A program made the translations under genes and the position numbers. Below, in pieces: positions 9,832 to 19,829 of a DNA stretch of 64,000 nt (the stretch's first letter is position 1; the number at the start of each line of letters is the position of its first letter). The stretch is from contig JAHBXR010000006.1 in the NCBI GenBank assembly GCA_019636335.1, positions 186,001 to 250,000 on the forward strand, given 5' to 3'. A model generated the notes under the pieces. It did not search any database and was not told the DNA's origin. It worked only from the letters and a program-made list of their open reading frames with translations. Source of the stretch: Pirellulales bacterium (GTDB taxonomy: Bacteria > Planctomycetota > Planctomycetia > Pirellulales > JAEUIK01).

Positions 9832-12800
9832 GCAACCTGGTCAACGGCCTTTGGTGGTGCTTCAAATGGGCCCTGGCCCTCGCGCTGGCGGTTGCGCTGG
9901 CGGTCGGCTTCTATCTGTACCAGCGGGTCGACGAAGAGATCCGCCGCTGCGCCGAGGACCTGTTCGCGCAGCATTACCACCATCTCAAGGTGAGCGTACG
10001 CGCCGCGCGGCGCATCGAGGGAGAAGGAATCCAGATCCAGGGTATTTCGCTCGCCGAGCGTAATGCCGATGGTCCGCAGCCCGAGTTGGCCTATTTCGAC
10101 GAATTGATGCTGCTCTGCCCGACGGCGCTGCCCGAATTGGTGCAACAGCAACTCGACGCCAACAAGGATCTCGACGTCAAGCGGATCATCGTGCGCCGTC
10201 CGAAGATCTACGTCACGCGCCGTGCCGACGGAACGTGGAGCTCGACGCGTCTCTTTCCGCTGCCAAAGTTCGGCGAGCGGACGCCTCCGATCCAGGTCGA
10301 GAACGCGATGGTCGAACTGTTCGATCCCTTGCGCAATCCCTCGGGCATGTTCACGCTGCACGACGTCAATCTCACGATCACGCCGAACGAGCCGGCGGCC
10401 TCCTCACCGACGGAAGCCGCGTCCGGCGTTGCCTCTGCCGATGTTCCCCCCTTGCGCTTCGAAGGCTACGGCACCAGCGAGCATTTGCGGCGCGTCGAAT
10501 TCCGCGGCACGCTCAGCAATGGCGGCGCCACATGGACCCTGGACGGCAAGTTGGACGGGCTGGAATTGACCCCCGAGCTTCACGCGGCGATGCCCGGTCC
10601 TGTCGCCGAGCGCCTCGTTGAGTTGCGATCGATCCGGGCCACGACGAACCTGGGCTTTCATCTCCACTCGGCCTTGGAACCGGAGGCGTTGCCCCAGTTC
10701 CAGATCAACGGTCGCATCGAGCGCGGCCGCATCGACGATTCTCGGCTCCCCTTCCCGCTCACCGATCTGCGCGCGGCATTTCGTCTGACGAACGAGGAGC
10801 TCGTCGTCAATGAGCTCACGGCCCGCAACGGCCAGACCGAACTGCGGGTCGCCGCGCGGCGGGCGGGACTGCAGACGAATAGCCCCTTGGAGTTGCACGC
10901 CCACTGCAACCGTCTCATCCTGGCGCCCGAGCTGGTCTCGACGCTACCCCAAGAGTGGCGTTCGCATTGGACGAAGTTCCTCCCGGCCGGCATGATCGAC
11001 GTCGACCTGAAGCTTGGTTACGACGGTCAGAATTGGCATCCCCACCTGACGGCCGAATGCCGCGGCACCGCCTTCACCTTCTATAAGTTTCCCTATCGAC
11101 TCGAACAGGCCGAAGGGACGGTCACCTTCGCGGGCGGGCGCCTGGGCATCAACGTCACCGCGCAAGGGGCAGGCCAAGATGTCCACGTCTTCGGCAGCTT
11201 TGCCAACCTGGGAGAAGATTATTCGGGCGAATTACAGGTTTGGGGCAACGGCCTGCGCATCGATCAACAACTGTTGAACGCCTTGCCCGCCGACCAACGC
11301 GGGCTCGTCAGCTCGTTACGGCCGGTGGGCATGTTCGATCTCAAAGCGACCTTCCATCGACGCCCCGGCGAAAACGAGGAGTTGCATCGCGACATTGCCA
11401 TTACGCTCAAGCAGTGTGCGATTCGCTACGAAAAATTCGCTTATCCGTTGACCAATGTGCGCGGCAAGATCGTCGGGCGGGACGAAATCTGGACCCTGAC
11501 CGATCTCGAAGGTTGGAACGATTCGGGACACGTCACCTGCCAGGGAACTCTCTCGCCGACGACCGCCGGTCCCGAGCTGGCGCTCGAGCTCCAGGGACGC
11601 AGCGTGCCGATCGAAGATGAGTTGCGCGATGCGCTCAACCTGCCGCTGCAGCGCATCTGGAACGACATGAAGCCACGGGGCAGCGTCGATGTCGACTCGA
11701 CGGTGCATTACCTGACGCGCACGAGACAGTTGGCCGTGACGGCCCGGATCTGGCCCCAGGCCGAAGTTTGTTCGCTCGAACCGCGGTTCTTTCCCTACCG
11801 GCTCGAGCGCGTGACCGGTTTGATCGATTACCGTAATGGCGTCGTGCAACTGGTCGATCTGCGCGCGGCACACGACCAAGTCACCCTGCGTGCCGGCGGC
11901 TATTGCGAGATGCGCGGCGATGGCGGCTGGCAAGTCGTGCTCAACAAGATCTCGGCCGATCGTCTCGAGGCCGACAGCGAGCTGGTCCATGCGCTGCCGG
12001 GTCCGCTGCGCACGGCGGTATACAAGCTCGATCCGCGCGGCACCTTCTTCCTGCGTGGCGCCTTGAGCCTGGCCGGCACGGATCGACGCGACGATCCCGT
12101 GACCGCCGCCTGGAACATGCGGATCGACCTGCACAATGCCCAACTGCGCTGCGGCGTGCCACTCGATCACGTACATGGCAGCGTGCAGCTCGTGGGCGAC
12201 TTCGACGGCCAGAGCTTCGGCAGCCGTGGCGAATTGGATCTCGACTCGCTGACCTGGCAAAAGCTGCAGTTCACGCAGCTCAAGGGACCGCTGTGGATCG
12301 ATGCCGATCGCATTCTCTTTGGCTCCTGGGCGGAAAAAGTCGCCACCACCGCGCCGCGTCTCTCGGCGCTGACCTTGGGACCGGCGAGCGCCGAGGGGCA
12401 GCGTCACATTACGGCCAGTGCCTACGGCGGTCAGATCGTCGGCGATGGCTGGGTCACGCAGGGACGCACCCCCGAGTTCGGCCTGAACGCCAACCTCAGC
12501 CAGGTCGATCTGAAACGCTTCTCGAACGAGGTCTTCGCCGGCCAGGAAGAGATCCGCGGCAAGATGCTGAGCACGGTCAACCTACGCGGCACGGCCGCCG
12601 GCGCGCACACACTACGCGGCCAAGGAACCATGGAATTGCGCGACGCCGACATCTACGAGTTGCCGCAGATGGTGGCCCTGCTCAAGATCCTCAGCGTCCG
12701 CGAGCCCGACCGCACCGCGTTCACGAGCAGCCAGGCCAATTTTCGCATCGAAGGAGAGCACGTCTACTTCGACAAGATCGACTTCTACGGCGATGCCATC

Positions 12801-13130
12801 AGCCTGAAGGGATCGGGCGAGATGGGACTCGACCGCAAGCTGGGCCTGAACTTTTACGCCGTGGTGGGACGCGACGAGTTCGACTTGCCGTTGGTCGGCG
12901 AGTTGCTGCGCGGCGCGAGCGAGCAGATGATGCTCGTCCGGGTCGACGGCCGGCTCGACCACCCGAACATTCGCCGCGAGCACTTCCCGGGCGTGAACCA
13001 GGCCCTGCAAGGAATCCAGGCCGGACTGCAACAATCGAGCGGCGCACCCCCGACCTACCCCACGGCGCGCACGCCCGCACCACTGGCGTCCCCTGGCGCG
13101 CGGCCGGCCCCGGCCGTGGCGCCCCGATAA
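9828..13130 (+). CDS. AsmA-like / YhdP-type envelope protein
   Basis: An 1100-aa protein with one N-terminal membrane helix (about residues 10-30, LALALAVALAVGFYLY) followed by a very long beta-rich periplasmic region. Repeated strand-turn units and a C-terminal AsmA-like domain (residues about 850-1050, with LKGSGEMGLDRKLGLNFYAVVG) suggest a groove protein of the kind that moves lipids between membranes; AsmA-clan members such as YhdP and TamB do this in Proteobacteria. The tail is Pro/Ala-rich. I chose the ATG at 9828 because it overlaps the upstream stop and precedes the signal anchor; the frame extends upstream into the glycosyltransferase gene but is not real there. Confidence 0.75.
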   Translation: MSNLVNGLWWCFKWALALALAVALAVGFYLYQRVDEEIRRCAEDLFAQHYHHLKVSVRAARRIEGEGIQIQGISLAERNADGPQPELAYFDELMLLCPTALPELVQQQLDANKDLDVKRIIVRRPKIYVTRRADGTWSSTRLFPLPKFGERTPPIQVENAMVELFDPLRNPSGMFTLHDVNLTITPNEPAASSPTEAASGVASADVPPLRFEGYGTSEHLRRVEFRGTLSNGGATWTLDGKLDGLELTPELHAAMPGPVAERLVELRSIRATTNLGFHLHSALEPEALPQFQINGRIERGRIDDSRLPFPLTDLRAAFRLTNEELVVNELTARNGQTELRVAARRAGLQTNSPLELHAHCNRLILAPELVSTLPQEWRSHWTKFLPAGMIDVDLKLGYDGQNWHPHLTAECRGTAFTFYKFPYRLEQAEGTVTFAGGRLGINVTAQGAGQDVHVFGSFANLGEDYSGELQVWGNGLRIDQQLLNALPADQRGLVSSLRPVGMFDLKATFHRRPGENEELHRDIAITLKQCAIRYEKFAYPLTNVRGKIVGRDEIWTLTDLEGWNDSGHVTCQGTLSPTTAGPELALELQGRSVPIEDELRDALNLPLQRIWNDMKPRGSVDVDSTVHYLTRTRQLAVTARIWPQAEVCSLEPRFFPYRLERVTGLIDYRNGVVQLVDLRAAHDQVTLRAGGYCEMRGDGGWQVVLNKISADRLEADSELVHALPGPLRTAVYKLDPRGTFFLRGALSLAGTDRRDDPVTAAWNMRIDLHNAQLRCGVPLDHVHGSVQLVGDFDGQSFGSRGELDLDSLTWQKLQFTQLKGPLWIDADRILFGSWAEKVATTAPRLSALTLGPASAEGQRHITASAYGGQIVGDGWVTQGRTPEFGLNANLSQVDLKRFSNEVFAGQEEIRGKMLSTVNLRGTAAGAHTLRGQGTMELRDADIYELPQMVALLKILSVREPDRTAFTSSQANFRIEGEHVYFDKIDFYGDAISLKGSGEMGLDRKLGLNFYAVVGRDEFDLPLVGELLRGASEQMMLVRVDGRLDHPNIRREHFPGVNQALQGIQAGLQQSSGAPPTYPTARTPAPLASPGARPAPAVAPR

Positions 13131-13243
13131 GGAAAAGTCCTCGATTCAAACCAAGAGACCGCAACCTAGGCTTATCGTGGAGCAAAACATCGCCTGACGT
13201 CCGCGCATCGCCAGGCACGATCCAGGAGCAAGCGAGGTGTCGC

Positions 13244-13573
13244 ATGGGAGTTGGCCCCTTAGGCGGAATACACACGAGCGCCGCGGGAGTTCCCTACGCA
13301 CAGGCGAAAGGTCCCGACGTCGAGCGCACCGAACACGAGACGATCGCCCAGCAGCGGCACTCGACCAGCGAACGACTGGCCGACGCCGCCGCCGGGATCG
13401 GCGAAACGGGAGAAGACAGCGAAGCCTCGGAACGCGATGCCGACGGGCGCCGACTTTGGGAAGAGCAGGCCGGCAAGAAACAGCACGACGAAGGAGCAGC
13501 GGACGAGCCCACTGCCCCCCCCAGTAAAGACGCTACCGGCGAGAGCGGTCGCCAGCTCGACCTGACCGGGTGA
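13244..13573 (+). CDS. small charged hypothetical protein, probably planctomycete-specific
   Basis: A 109-aa, strongly hydrophilic, probably disordered protein. The N-terminus ([20 protein letters not shown]) is small-residue rich. It is followed by a stretch rich in Glu, Gln, Arg and Asp with the block [11 protein letters not shown]. The ATG has GAGG about ten bases upstream. I recall similar short proteins with the same G-x-A-G-x-P / ERDADGRR pattern in planctomycete genomes, but this is memory rather than a search. No function is known. It sits alone between the AsmA-like gene and dapF, all on the plus strand. Confidence 0.6.
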   Translation: MGVGPLGGIHTSAAGVPYAQAKGPDVERTEHETIAQQRHSTSERLADAAAGIGETGEDSEASERDADGRRLWEEQAGKKQHDEGAADEPTAPPSKDATGESGRQLDLTG

Positions 13574-13727
13574 CCCGCGAACCGGCCGAGACGGCGCCGT
13601 GTCGTGCGCTCCCGCGAGCACACCGCCGGCTCCCTGTCCCGGCCGGGGCGATTCTCCTAAAATGCACAGCGCGCGATGCGAGCGGCTAGAAATTCCACGC
13701 AGCACGATTCGACTCGGAGCCACGGCG

Positions 13728-14582
13728 ATGCGGTTTACGAAGATGCACGGTGCCGGCAATGACTACGTTTACGTCAATTGCTTCGAGGAGCCCGTGCCGG
13801 AGGACCCCGCTCACACGGCACGGCTGATTGCCGATCGCCACTTTGGCGTGGGGGGCGATGGGCTGGTGCTGATCTGCCCCTCGGACAAGGCCGACGCCCG
13901 CATGCGGATGTTCAACGCCGACGGCTCCGAGGCCGAGATGTGCGGCAACGCCATTCGCTGCGTGGGCAAGTACCTGTTCGATCATGGCCTGTGCGACAAG
14001 CAGCGCCTGCAAATCGAAACGGGGCGCGGCATCCTCACGCTCGATCTGGAGGTGGTCGATGGACTGGTCGAACGGGCTCGCGTCGATATGGGCGAACCGA
14101 TCCTCAAGTCGAGCGACGTTCCGACCACGCTCGCTGGCGATCCCCCCGTGAATGCCACGCTCGACCTGGGCGATCGCCAGCTCACGGTCACCTGCGTCTC
14201 GATGGGCAATCCGCACTGCATCACGTACGTCGACAAGTTGAGCGATGAATGGGTCTACCAGGTCGGCCCGCGCGTGGAGCACGCACCGCAGTTTCCGCGG
14301 CGCGTGAATGCGGAATTCATCGAGATCCTTTCCCCCGACGAAGTGCGCATGCGCGTCTGGGAGCGAGGGTCGGGCGAGACGCTGGCCTGCGGCACCGGGG
14401 CGGCCGCGGTGTGCGTGGCCGGTGTCCTGGCCGGCAAGACGAACCGCAAGATTATCGTACACCTGCTCGGTGGCGATTTGGAACTGGAGTGGGCCGAAGA
14501 CAACCACGTCTACAAGACGGGCCCCGCCACGGAAGTTTTCAGCGGCGAATGGACCCCCGCCGCGGAACGCGCCCTGCGTTAA
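13728..14582 (+). CDS. dapF: diaminopimelate epimerase
   Basis: A 284-aa cofactor-independent racemase that converts LL- to meso-diaminopimelate for lysine and peptidoglycan. Both active-site cysteines are present: one in [12 protein letters not shown] and one in LACGTGAAA, together with the N-terminal [14 protein letters not shown] and the NPHCITYV motif. The ATG at 13728 begins directly at the family's first residues (MRFTKMHG); the frame stays open to 13599 without family character. Genuine DAP-type peptidoglycan would fit the modern view that planctomycetes have a wall. The acyltransferase gene follows 57 bases downstream. Confidence 0.96.
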   Translation: MRFTKMHGAGNDYVYVNCFEEPVPEDPAHTARLIADRHFGVGGDGLVLICPSDKADARMRMFNADGSEAEMCGNAIRCVGKYLFDHGLCDKQRLQIETGRGILTLDLEVVDGLVERARVDMGEPILKSSDVPTTLAGDPPVNATLDLGDRQLTVTCVSMGNPHCITYVDKLSDEWVYQVGPRVEHAPQFPRRVNAEFIEILSPDEVRMRVWERGSGETLACGTGAAAVCVAGVLAGKTNRKIIVHLLGGDLELEWAEDNHVYKTGPATEVFSGEWTPAAERALR

Positions 14583-14639
14583 CTCGGGCACGCGTGTGAC
14601 ACGACTTTTCGACGACGCCCGGGCAAGGAAGCCAACCTC

Positions 14640-15419
14640 ATGAAGCTGCGTCATCCGGTACTCGACAAAACGATCGGCCTCGTCGGGGCGACCGCCGTGC
14701 GCTTGTGGATGCGCACGCTCGAGTACAAAGCCGCCTTTTACGATCCGCAAGTCGACCCCGTACATCCCCAGTGCCGGGGTCAGAAGATCTACGTCTTCTG
14801 GCACGAGTACATTCTCGTGCCCCTCGCCCTGCGCGGGCACTCGAACCTGGCCATGCTCTTGAGCAAGCATCATGATGCCGAGTTGCTGAGCCACGCCGCG
14901 CGGCACCTGGGCTTCGAGTTCGTCCGGGGCTCGACGAACCGCGGCGGTGTGACCGCCCTGCGCGAATGCCTCGAAAAGAGCCGCAAGATGAACCTGGCCA
15001 TCACCCCCGACGGACCGCGTGGGCCGCGACGCGTGCTCGCGCAAGGTCCCATCTACCTCGCGTCACGGCTGCAAATGCCCTTGGTGCTGATGGGCATCGG
15101 GTGCGACCGTCCCTGGCGGGCCAAAAGCTGGGACCGCTTTGCCATTCCTCGTCCTTACACTCGAGTCCGCGGCGTCATCAGCCCCGAGATTCACATCCCT
15201 GCCGAGCTCGATCGCGATGGAATCGAGCATTACCGGCTCGAAGCACAACGCCTCTTGAATCGCCTCTGCGCCGAGGCCGAGGCCTGGGCCGAATCGGGCA
15301 CGCGCAAGATCGAACAATCGCACATCCGCCGCGAACCGGCTCCGCTGCGCCGCACGAGGATCGACGCCAGCCACCAGGCGCATGCCGCACGCAACGGAGC
15401 TTCACAACCGGTGCATTGA
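14640..15419 (+). CDS. DUF374 family lysophospholipid acyltransferase-like protein
   Basis: A 259-aa protein with the DUF374 signature: FWHEYILVPLALRG (catalytic-type histidine region), VRGSTNRGGVTAL, and ITPDGPRGPRRVLAQGPIYLA, which corresponds to the acceptor-binding block of PlsC-type acyltransferases. DUF374 proteins are thought to acylate lipid A-like or glycerolipid acceptors; the precise acceptor is unknown. AGGAAG lies about ten bases before the ATG. The C-terminal about 50 residues are basic and poorly conserved-looking. Located between dapF and xseA, in the same direction. Confidence 0.85.
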   Translation: MKLRHPVLDKTIGLVGATAVRLWMRTLEYKAAFYDPQVDPVHPQCRGQKIYVFWHEYILVPLALRGHSNLAMLLSKHHDAELLSHAARHLGFEFVRGSTNRGGVTALRECLEKSRKMNLAITPDGPRGPRRVLAQGPIYLASRLQMPLVLMGIGCDRPWRAKSWDRFAIPRPYTRVRGVISPEIHIPAELDRDGIEHYRLEAQRLLNRLCAEAEAWAESGTRKIEQSHIRREPAPLRRTRIDASHQAHAARNGASQPVH

Positions 15420-15529
15420 TTTTGCCGGACGGGCACTTTCCGTCCCGCCACCGGTCGCCAGCACGTGAGCCACGGCCGTCGATTTGCTACATTGTCGCGA
15501 CCTTTGCACTTCAACCGGTCGCGCAGCCG

Positions 15530-16786
15530 ATGGCCTACCACTCGCAGCAAAACGACGGCGACACCGCCGAGCCGATCCTCTCGGTGTCGGATCTCAGCGC
15601 GCAGATCAAAGAGACGCTCGAAGGGACCTTTCCCGACGTCTGGGTCGCCGGCGAGATCTCGAACTTCTCGCGACCCCAATCGGGCCACTGCTACCTCACG
15701 CTGAAGGACGATCGTGCGCAGATTCGCGCCGTGATCTGGCGCGGCGCCGCCGCGCGCGTGCGGTTCGATCTGCACGACGGCCTGGAGGTCGTCTGCCAGG
15801 GTTACGTCGACGTCTACGCGCAGCGTGGCAGCTATCAACTAGTCATCCAGCAGATTCAACCCAAGGGTCTGGGAGCGCTCGAGCTGGCCCTGCGGCAGCT
15901 CATGGAGAAGCTGAAGACCGAGGGACTCTTCGAGCCGGGGCGCAAACGCCCCCTGCCCCGCTTTCCCCGGCGCGTCGCCGTCGTGACCAGTCCCACGGGC
16001 GCGGCCATCCGCGACTTTCTCGAAGTGCTGCGACGCCGCTGGCGCGGTGTCGACGTGCTCGTCGTGCCCGTCCGCGTGCAAGGCGATGGTGCAGCCGAGG
16101 AAATTGCCGCAGGGATCGAGCTCGTGAACCGATCTCGCGACCCCGTCGATGTGCTGGTCGTGACGCGTGGCGGTGGCAGCCTCGAGGATCTGTGGTGTTT
16201 CAACGAAGAGCCCGTCGCCCGGGCCATCTACGCTTCTCACGTCCCCGTGATTTCGGCCGTGGGGCACGAAATCGACGTCACGATTGCCGATCTCGTCGCG
16301 GACGTGCGGGCCCTGACCCCCAGCGAGGCCGCGGAACGACTCGCCCCGGCCGCCGAGGAATTGACTTCGCACCTGGGACAAATCGCGGCCCGCCTGGCCG
16401 GCGTGATGCGGGCACGCGTGCGCCACGCGCGTACGCGGCTCGAATGGCTCGCCGAGCGGCGGCCGCTGCGGCGGCCGCTGGATCGATTTCGCGAGTTGGC
16501 ACGCCGGCTCGATGAGCTCGGGGCGCGGGGGACGCGAGCCTCGCGCATGCGGATCCTGCACAGCAAGCAGCACGTGGCACGGCTCTCGGCGCAGTTGGAA
16601 TCGCTGAGCCCGCTGGCCGTGCTAGGGCGCGGGTACAGCCTCACCGAACGAGCCGCAGACGGCCGGCTGGTGCGCGATGCGGCGCAATTGGCGGTGGGCG
16701 AGCCGCTCGTGACGCGATTCGCGCGCGGCAAGGCCATCAGCCGCGTCGAGCAAATCGATCTGGCCGAAGACGATCGAACGGTTTGA
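15530..16786 (+). CDS. xseA: exodeoxyribonuclease VII large subunit
   Basis: A 418-aa nuclease subunit that degrades single-stranded DNA. N-terminal OB-fold (VWVAGEISNFSRPQSGHCYLTLKDD) and the catalytic domain with VVTSPTGAAIRDFL, TRGGGSLEDLW, and GHEIDVTIADLVADVRALTPSEAAE are all present, followed by an Arg-rich coiled coil and the terminal LGRGYSL block. The start at 15530 gives a normal length; the upstream frame is a shadow of the acyltransferase gene. A small subunit gene (xseB) normally follows but none is visible between here and rnhA. Confidence 0.96.
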   Translation: MAYHSQQNDGDTAEPILSVSDLSAQIKETLEGTFPDVWVAGEISNFSRPQSGHCYLTLKDDRAQIRAVIWRGAAARVRFDLHDGLEVVCQGYVDVYAQRGSYQLVIQQIQPKGLGALELALRQLMEKLKTEGLFEPGRKRPLPRFPRRVAVVTSPTGAAIRDFLEVLRRRWRGVDVLVVPVRVQGDGAAEEIAAGIELVNRSRDPVDVLVVTRGGGSLEDLWCFNEEPVARAIYASHVPVISAVGHEIDVTIADLVADVRALTPSEAAERLAPAAEELTSHLGQIAARLAGVMRARVRHARTRLEWLAERRPLRRPLDRFRELARRLDELGARGTRASRMRILHSKQHVARLSAQLESLSPLAVLGRGYSLTERAADGRLVRDAAQLAVGEPLVTRFARGKAISRVEQIDLAEDDRTV

Positions 16787-16908
16787 ATCGCCGAGACGCG
16801 ACAAGCAGTCTGTAGTCCCTTGCCACCCGGCGGACGGCATCGCAGAATGGCGGCCCCTTCGCGAGTTCTTTCGACTTCGGAAGCAGGACACCGTACGAGA
16901 TCGAGACG

Positions 16909-17382
16909 ATGCCGAGCAACAAACCGAGCGCGGATGCCGAGGTGCAGCTATACACCGACGGCGGTTGTAGCGGCAACCCGGGCCCGGGCGGCTGGGCCTT
17001 CATTCTCGTCCATCCCGCGTCGGGCAAACGTCTCGAACGTTCCGGCGGCGAACCCGACACGACGAACAACCGCATGGAGTTGATGGCGGTCGTGCGCGGG
17101 CTGGAAACTCTCACCCGACCGTCCCATGTCGAGCTGTTGACCGACAGCGTCTACGTGGGCAAGGGACTGACCGAGTGGATGCCGAAGTGGAAGGCCAACA
17201 ACTGGCGCCGCCGCGAAGGTCAGAAGCTCATGCCGGTGAAGAATGAGGACCTCTGGCGGCGCCTCGACGAGCTGATCGCCGAGCACCAGATCGTCTACAC
17301 GCGAGTGGCGGGGCATAGCGGACACCCCGAGAACGATCGCTGCGACGAACTGGCCGTGGCGGCGTATCAGCAATATTTGTAA
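16909..17382 (+). CDS. rnhA: ribonuclease HI
   Basis: A 157-aa enzyme that cuts the RNA strand of RNA-DNA hybrids. All catalytic residues are visible: the aspartate in YTDGGCSGNPGPGG, the glutamate in RMELMAVVRGL, the aspartate in LLTDSVYV and the final HSGHPENDRCDELA loop with its histidine and aspartate. The basic handle region WKANNWRRREGQ is also present. Length is normal for the bacterial type 1 enzyme. It lies 122 bases downstream of xseA, same strand. Confidence 0.96.
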   Translation: MPSNKPSADAEVQLYTDGGCSGNPGPGGWAFILVHPASGKRLERSGGEPDTTNNRMELMAVVRGLETLTRPSHVELLTDSVYVGKGLTEWMPKWKANNWRRREGQKLMPVKNEDLWRRLDELIAEHQIVYTRVAGHSGHPENDRCDELAVAAYQQYL

Positions 17383-17451
17383 CGTGCAGTATTCGACACG
17401 ATTGTTCTCGAAATCTAGACTGAAGCGATGCCATTTTCGAGGAGAATCATC

Positions 17452-17607
17452 ATGGCGGATGAGGAACTCCCGGCCGACAAGTTCGAGCGCTGGAAGAAAG
17501 CATTGGGAGGTAAGAAGTACACAACGGAAGAAGTCTTGTCCAAGCTCCGTGAACTCGATCAGCAAAAAGACGAGCAATATCCCGACGAACCATCACAAGA
17601 AACTTAG
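17452..17607 (+). CDS. 51-aa hypothetical protein
   Basis: A short frame beginning ATGGCGGATGAG with a good ribosome site (GAGGAG about eight bases upstream). The product is acidic and helix-prone (about residues 10-38: FERWKKALGG, YTTEEVLSKLREL) and ends in a Gln/Glu/Pro-rich tail. Base composition is noticeably less GC-rich than the neighbours, so recent arrival is possible. I recognise no family. It occupies the otherwise empty gap between rnhA and recG and is too short to be judged by codon statistics by eye. Confidence 0.45.
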   Translation: MADEELPADKFERWKKALGGKKYTTEEVLSKLRELDQQKDEQYPDEPSQET

Positions 17608-17664
17608 TAAATGGAAGTTGCTTTGGTCGTCCACTTGACCATTGCATACTAAAATACCGAGCGT

Positions 17665-19752
17665 ATGGAGACCAACGCTCGATCCGCCGCCGAACTGCTT
17701 GCCACGCAGGTCCAGTACCTGAAGGGGGTCGGTCCCCAACGGGCTCCTCTCCTCGAACGGCTCGGGCTAAGAACAGCGCGGGACGTACTCTTCTACTTCC
17801 CGCGGACGTATCAAGATCTCACCGATCTCCGCAAGATCGAGGAGCTCGAAGAAGGCAAAGTCGTCAGCGTGCTGGGGCGCGTCGACGACGTCGATACGCG
17901 CTCGACGGGGCGCGGCCGCACCATGCTCGGCGTGCTCATTGCCGACTCGACCGGCGTGCTGCGCGCCATCTGGTTCAACTTGCCCTTCATGGCCGAGAAA
18001 TTTCGTCCCGACCAGCAGGTACTGCTCTCGGGCAAGGTGCAGCGCCACGGTGGCTATTGGCAAATGTCGCACCCGCGCGTCGAGTGGATCGATAGCGAGG
18101 AAGAAGCCGCCGGCCGCATGCTGCCCGTCTACGGTCTGACCGAAGGACTGGGGCAAGGCATGATGCGCCGCATCGCCGCTGCCACGCTCGAATCGTTTGC
18201 CGAGGTGCTCGAAGAGGCCTTCTCGGACGAGTACCTGCGCGAGCATCAACTCTGGCCGATTCGCCAGGCGCTGGCGGCGATTCATTTTCCGGCCGATCGC
18301 ACTAGCCTCGAAGCGGCCCGGCGGCGCTTCGTCTACCAGGAACTGTTCATCCTGCAGTTGGCGCTGTCGGTGAAACGGCGGCAGTTGCGCGATCATCACA
18401 AGGCGCCCCCGCTCCCCCTCTCGGCGAAGATCGACGCCCGCATTCGGCGCCTGTTTCCCTTTGAACTCACCCCGGGCCAAAACGGGGCGATCGACGAAGT
18501 GGCTGCCGACATGGCGCACGGCTATCCGATGAATCGCCTGCTGCAAGGGGACGTCGGCACTGGCAAGACCGTGGTCGCCTTGTATGCCATGCTGGTGGCC
18601 GTGGCGCACGGCTATCAGGCGGTGCTGATGGCGCCTACCGAAGTCTTGGCCCGACAGCACGACTCGACGTTGCGCCGTTTGTTGGCCACCAGCCAGGTGC
18701 GGCGCGGATTGCTCACCGGCGCGCTCACCGCCGCACAACGTCGCGATCTGCTCAAAGACGTCGCGGCCGGGCAGATCGACCTCGTCATCGGCACGCAGGC
18801 CATGCTCGAAGAGGACGTCGAGTTCGCCAAGCTGGGGCTGGTGGTGATCGACGAGCAACACAAGTTCGGCGTGCGGCAGCGTGCGGCGCTCAAGCGGGCC
18901 GGGCTCGATCCGCATTACCTGGTGATGACGGCCACGCCGATCCCGCGCACCATGCTGATGAGCGCCTTCGGCGATCTCGACGTCTCGATCCTGAGCGAAG
19001 CCCCTCCCGGCCGTCAGCCGGTCCACACCTATCTCGCCACTGCCGAACAGCGTGCCAAGTGGTGGGACTTCTTCCGCAAGAAGCTGCGCGAAGGCCGGCA
19101 GGGTTACGTCATCACTCCGCTCGTCGACGAAAGCGAAACGCGGCAGAACAGCAGCCTGTCGGCCACGTTCGAGGCGCTTGCCAACGGTGAGCTCGAGGCG
19201 TTCCGCCTGGGGCTGGTGCATGGCCGGATGACCACCGGGGAAAAAGAGGCCGCCATGGAGGCCTTTCGACAAGGCGAAACGCAAGTGCTGGTGGCCACGA
19301 CCGTCGTCGAGGTGGGAGTCGACGTGCCCAACGCCACCCTCATGACGATCGAAGGGGCCGAGTGGTTCGGCCTCTCGCAATTGCACCAGCTTCGCGGGCG
19401 GATCAGCCGCGGCACGCACCCGGGCTATTGCTGCGTCTTCACCGAGCGCGACAGCGAAGACGTCCGCGCGCGGTTGCAGGCCTTTGTCGACACGACCGAC
19501 GGCTTCAAGCTGGCCGAGATCGACTACGAGCTGCGCGGGCCCGGCGATCTGCTGGGCACGAAACAGCACGGCATACCGGCCATGTGGATCGCCGATCTGA
19601 AGCGCGACTCACCGGTACTGGAAGAAGCCCGCCGCGACGCGCTGGCACTGGTCGAGCGAGACCCCGGCATCGCCCTGCCCGAGCACGCGCGGCTGCGCAA
19701 GCAGATGATCACCCGCTACGGCCGCGTGTGGGACTTGGGGGATGTGGGTTAG
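17665..19752 (+). CDS. recG: ATP-dependent DNA helicase RecG
   Basis: A 695-aa superfamily 2 helicase that remodels stalled replication forks. The N-terminal wedge/OB domain covers about residues 10-190 (YLKGVGPQRAPLLERLGL at its start). The motor follows with Walker A GDVGTGKTVVALYA (about 293), DEQHKFG (about 393), TATPIPRTMLMS, and the second RecA lobe with VATTVVEVGVDVPNATLM and QLHQLRGRISRG. The C-terminus ends GRVWDLGDVG. Its last about 200 bases are duplicated about 1.1 kb downstream (see repeat entries). Full length, so the working copy is this one. Confidence 0.97.
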   Translation: METNARSAAELLATQVQYLKGVGPQRAPLLERLGLRTARDVLFYFPRTYQDLTDLRKIEELEEGKVVSVLGRVDDVDTRSTGRGRTMLGVLIADSTGVLRAIWFNLPFMAEKFRPDQQVLLSGKVQRHGGYWQMSHPRVEWIDSEEEAAGRMLPVYGLTEGLGQGMMRRIAAATLESFAEVLEEAFSDEYLREHQLWPIRQALAAIHFPADRTSLEAARRRFVYQELFILQLALSVKRRQLRDHHKAPPLPLSAKIDARIRRLFPFELTPGQNGAIDEVAADMAHGYPMNRLLQGDVGTGKTVVALYAMLVAVAHGYQAVLMAPTEVLARQHDSTLRRLLATSQVRRGLLTGALTAAQRRDLLKDVAAGQIDLVIGTQAMLEEDVEFAKLGLVVIDEQHKFGVRQRAALKRAGLDPHYLVMTATPIPRTMLMSAFGDLDVSILSEAPPGRQPVHTYLATAEQRAKWWDFFRKKLREGRQGYVITPLVDESETRQNSSLSATFEALANGELEAFRLGLVHGRMTTGEKEAAMEAFRQGETQVLVATTVVEVGVDVPNATLMTIEGAEWFGLSQLHQLRGRISRGTHPGYCCVFTERDSEDVRARLQAFVDTTDGFKLAEIDYELRGPGDLLGTKQHGIPAMWIADLKRDSPVLEEARRDALALVERDPGIALPEHARLRKQMITRYGRVWDLGDVG

Positions 19753-19829
19753 AGGCCACCATTCAAACTTCTTTCGATCTTGGCGAGCGTTTAGGGCCAG
19801 GTTTAGAATTCGGTGACGGAGGAAACACC

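Noticed and set aside
11903..13243. Upstream part of a long frame in phase with the 109-aa gene
   Set aside because: Out-of-frame reading of the AsmA-like gene; only the part from 13244 has a start, a ribosome site and no overlap.
17767..19569. 600-aa minus-strand open frame
   Set aside because: Antisense shadow of recG.
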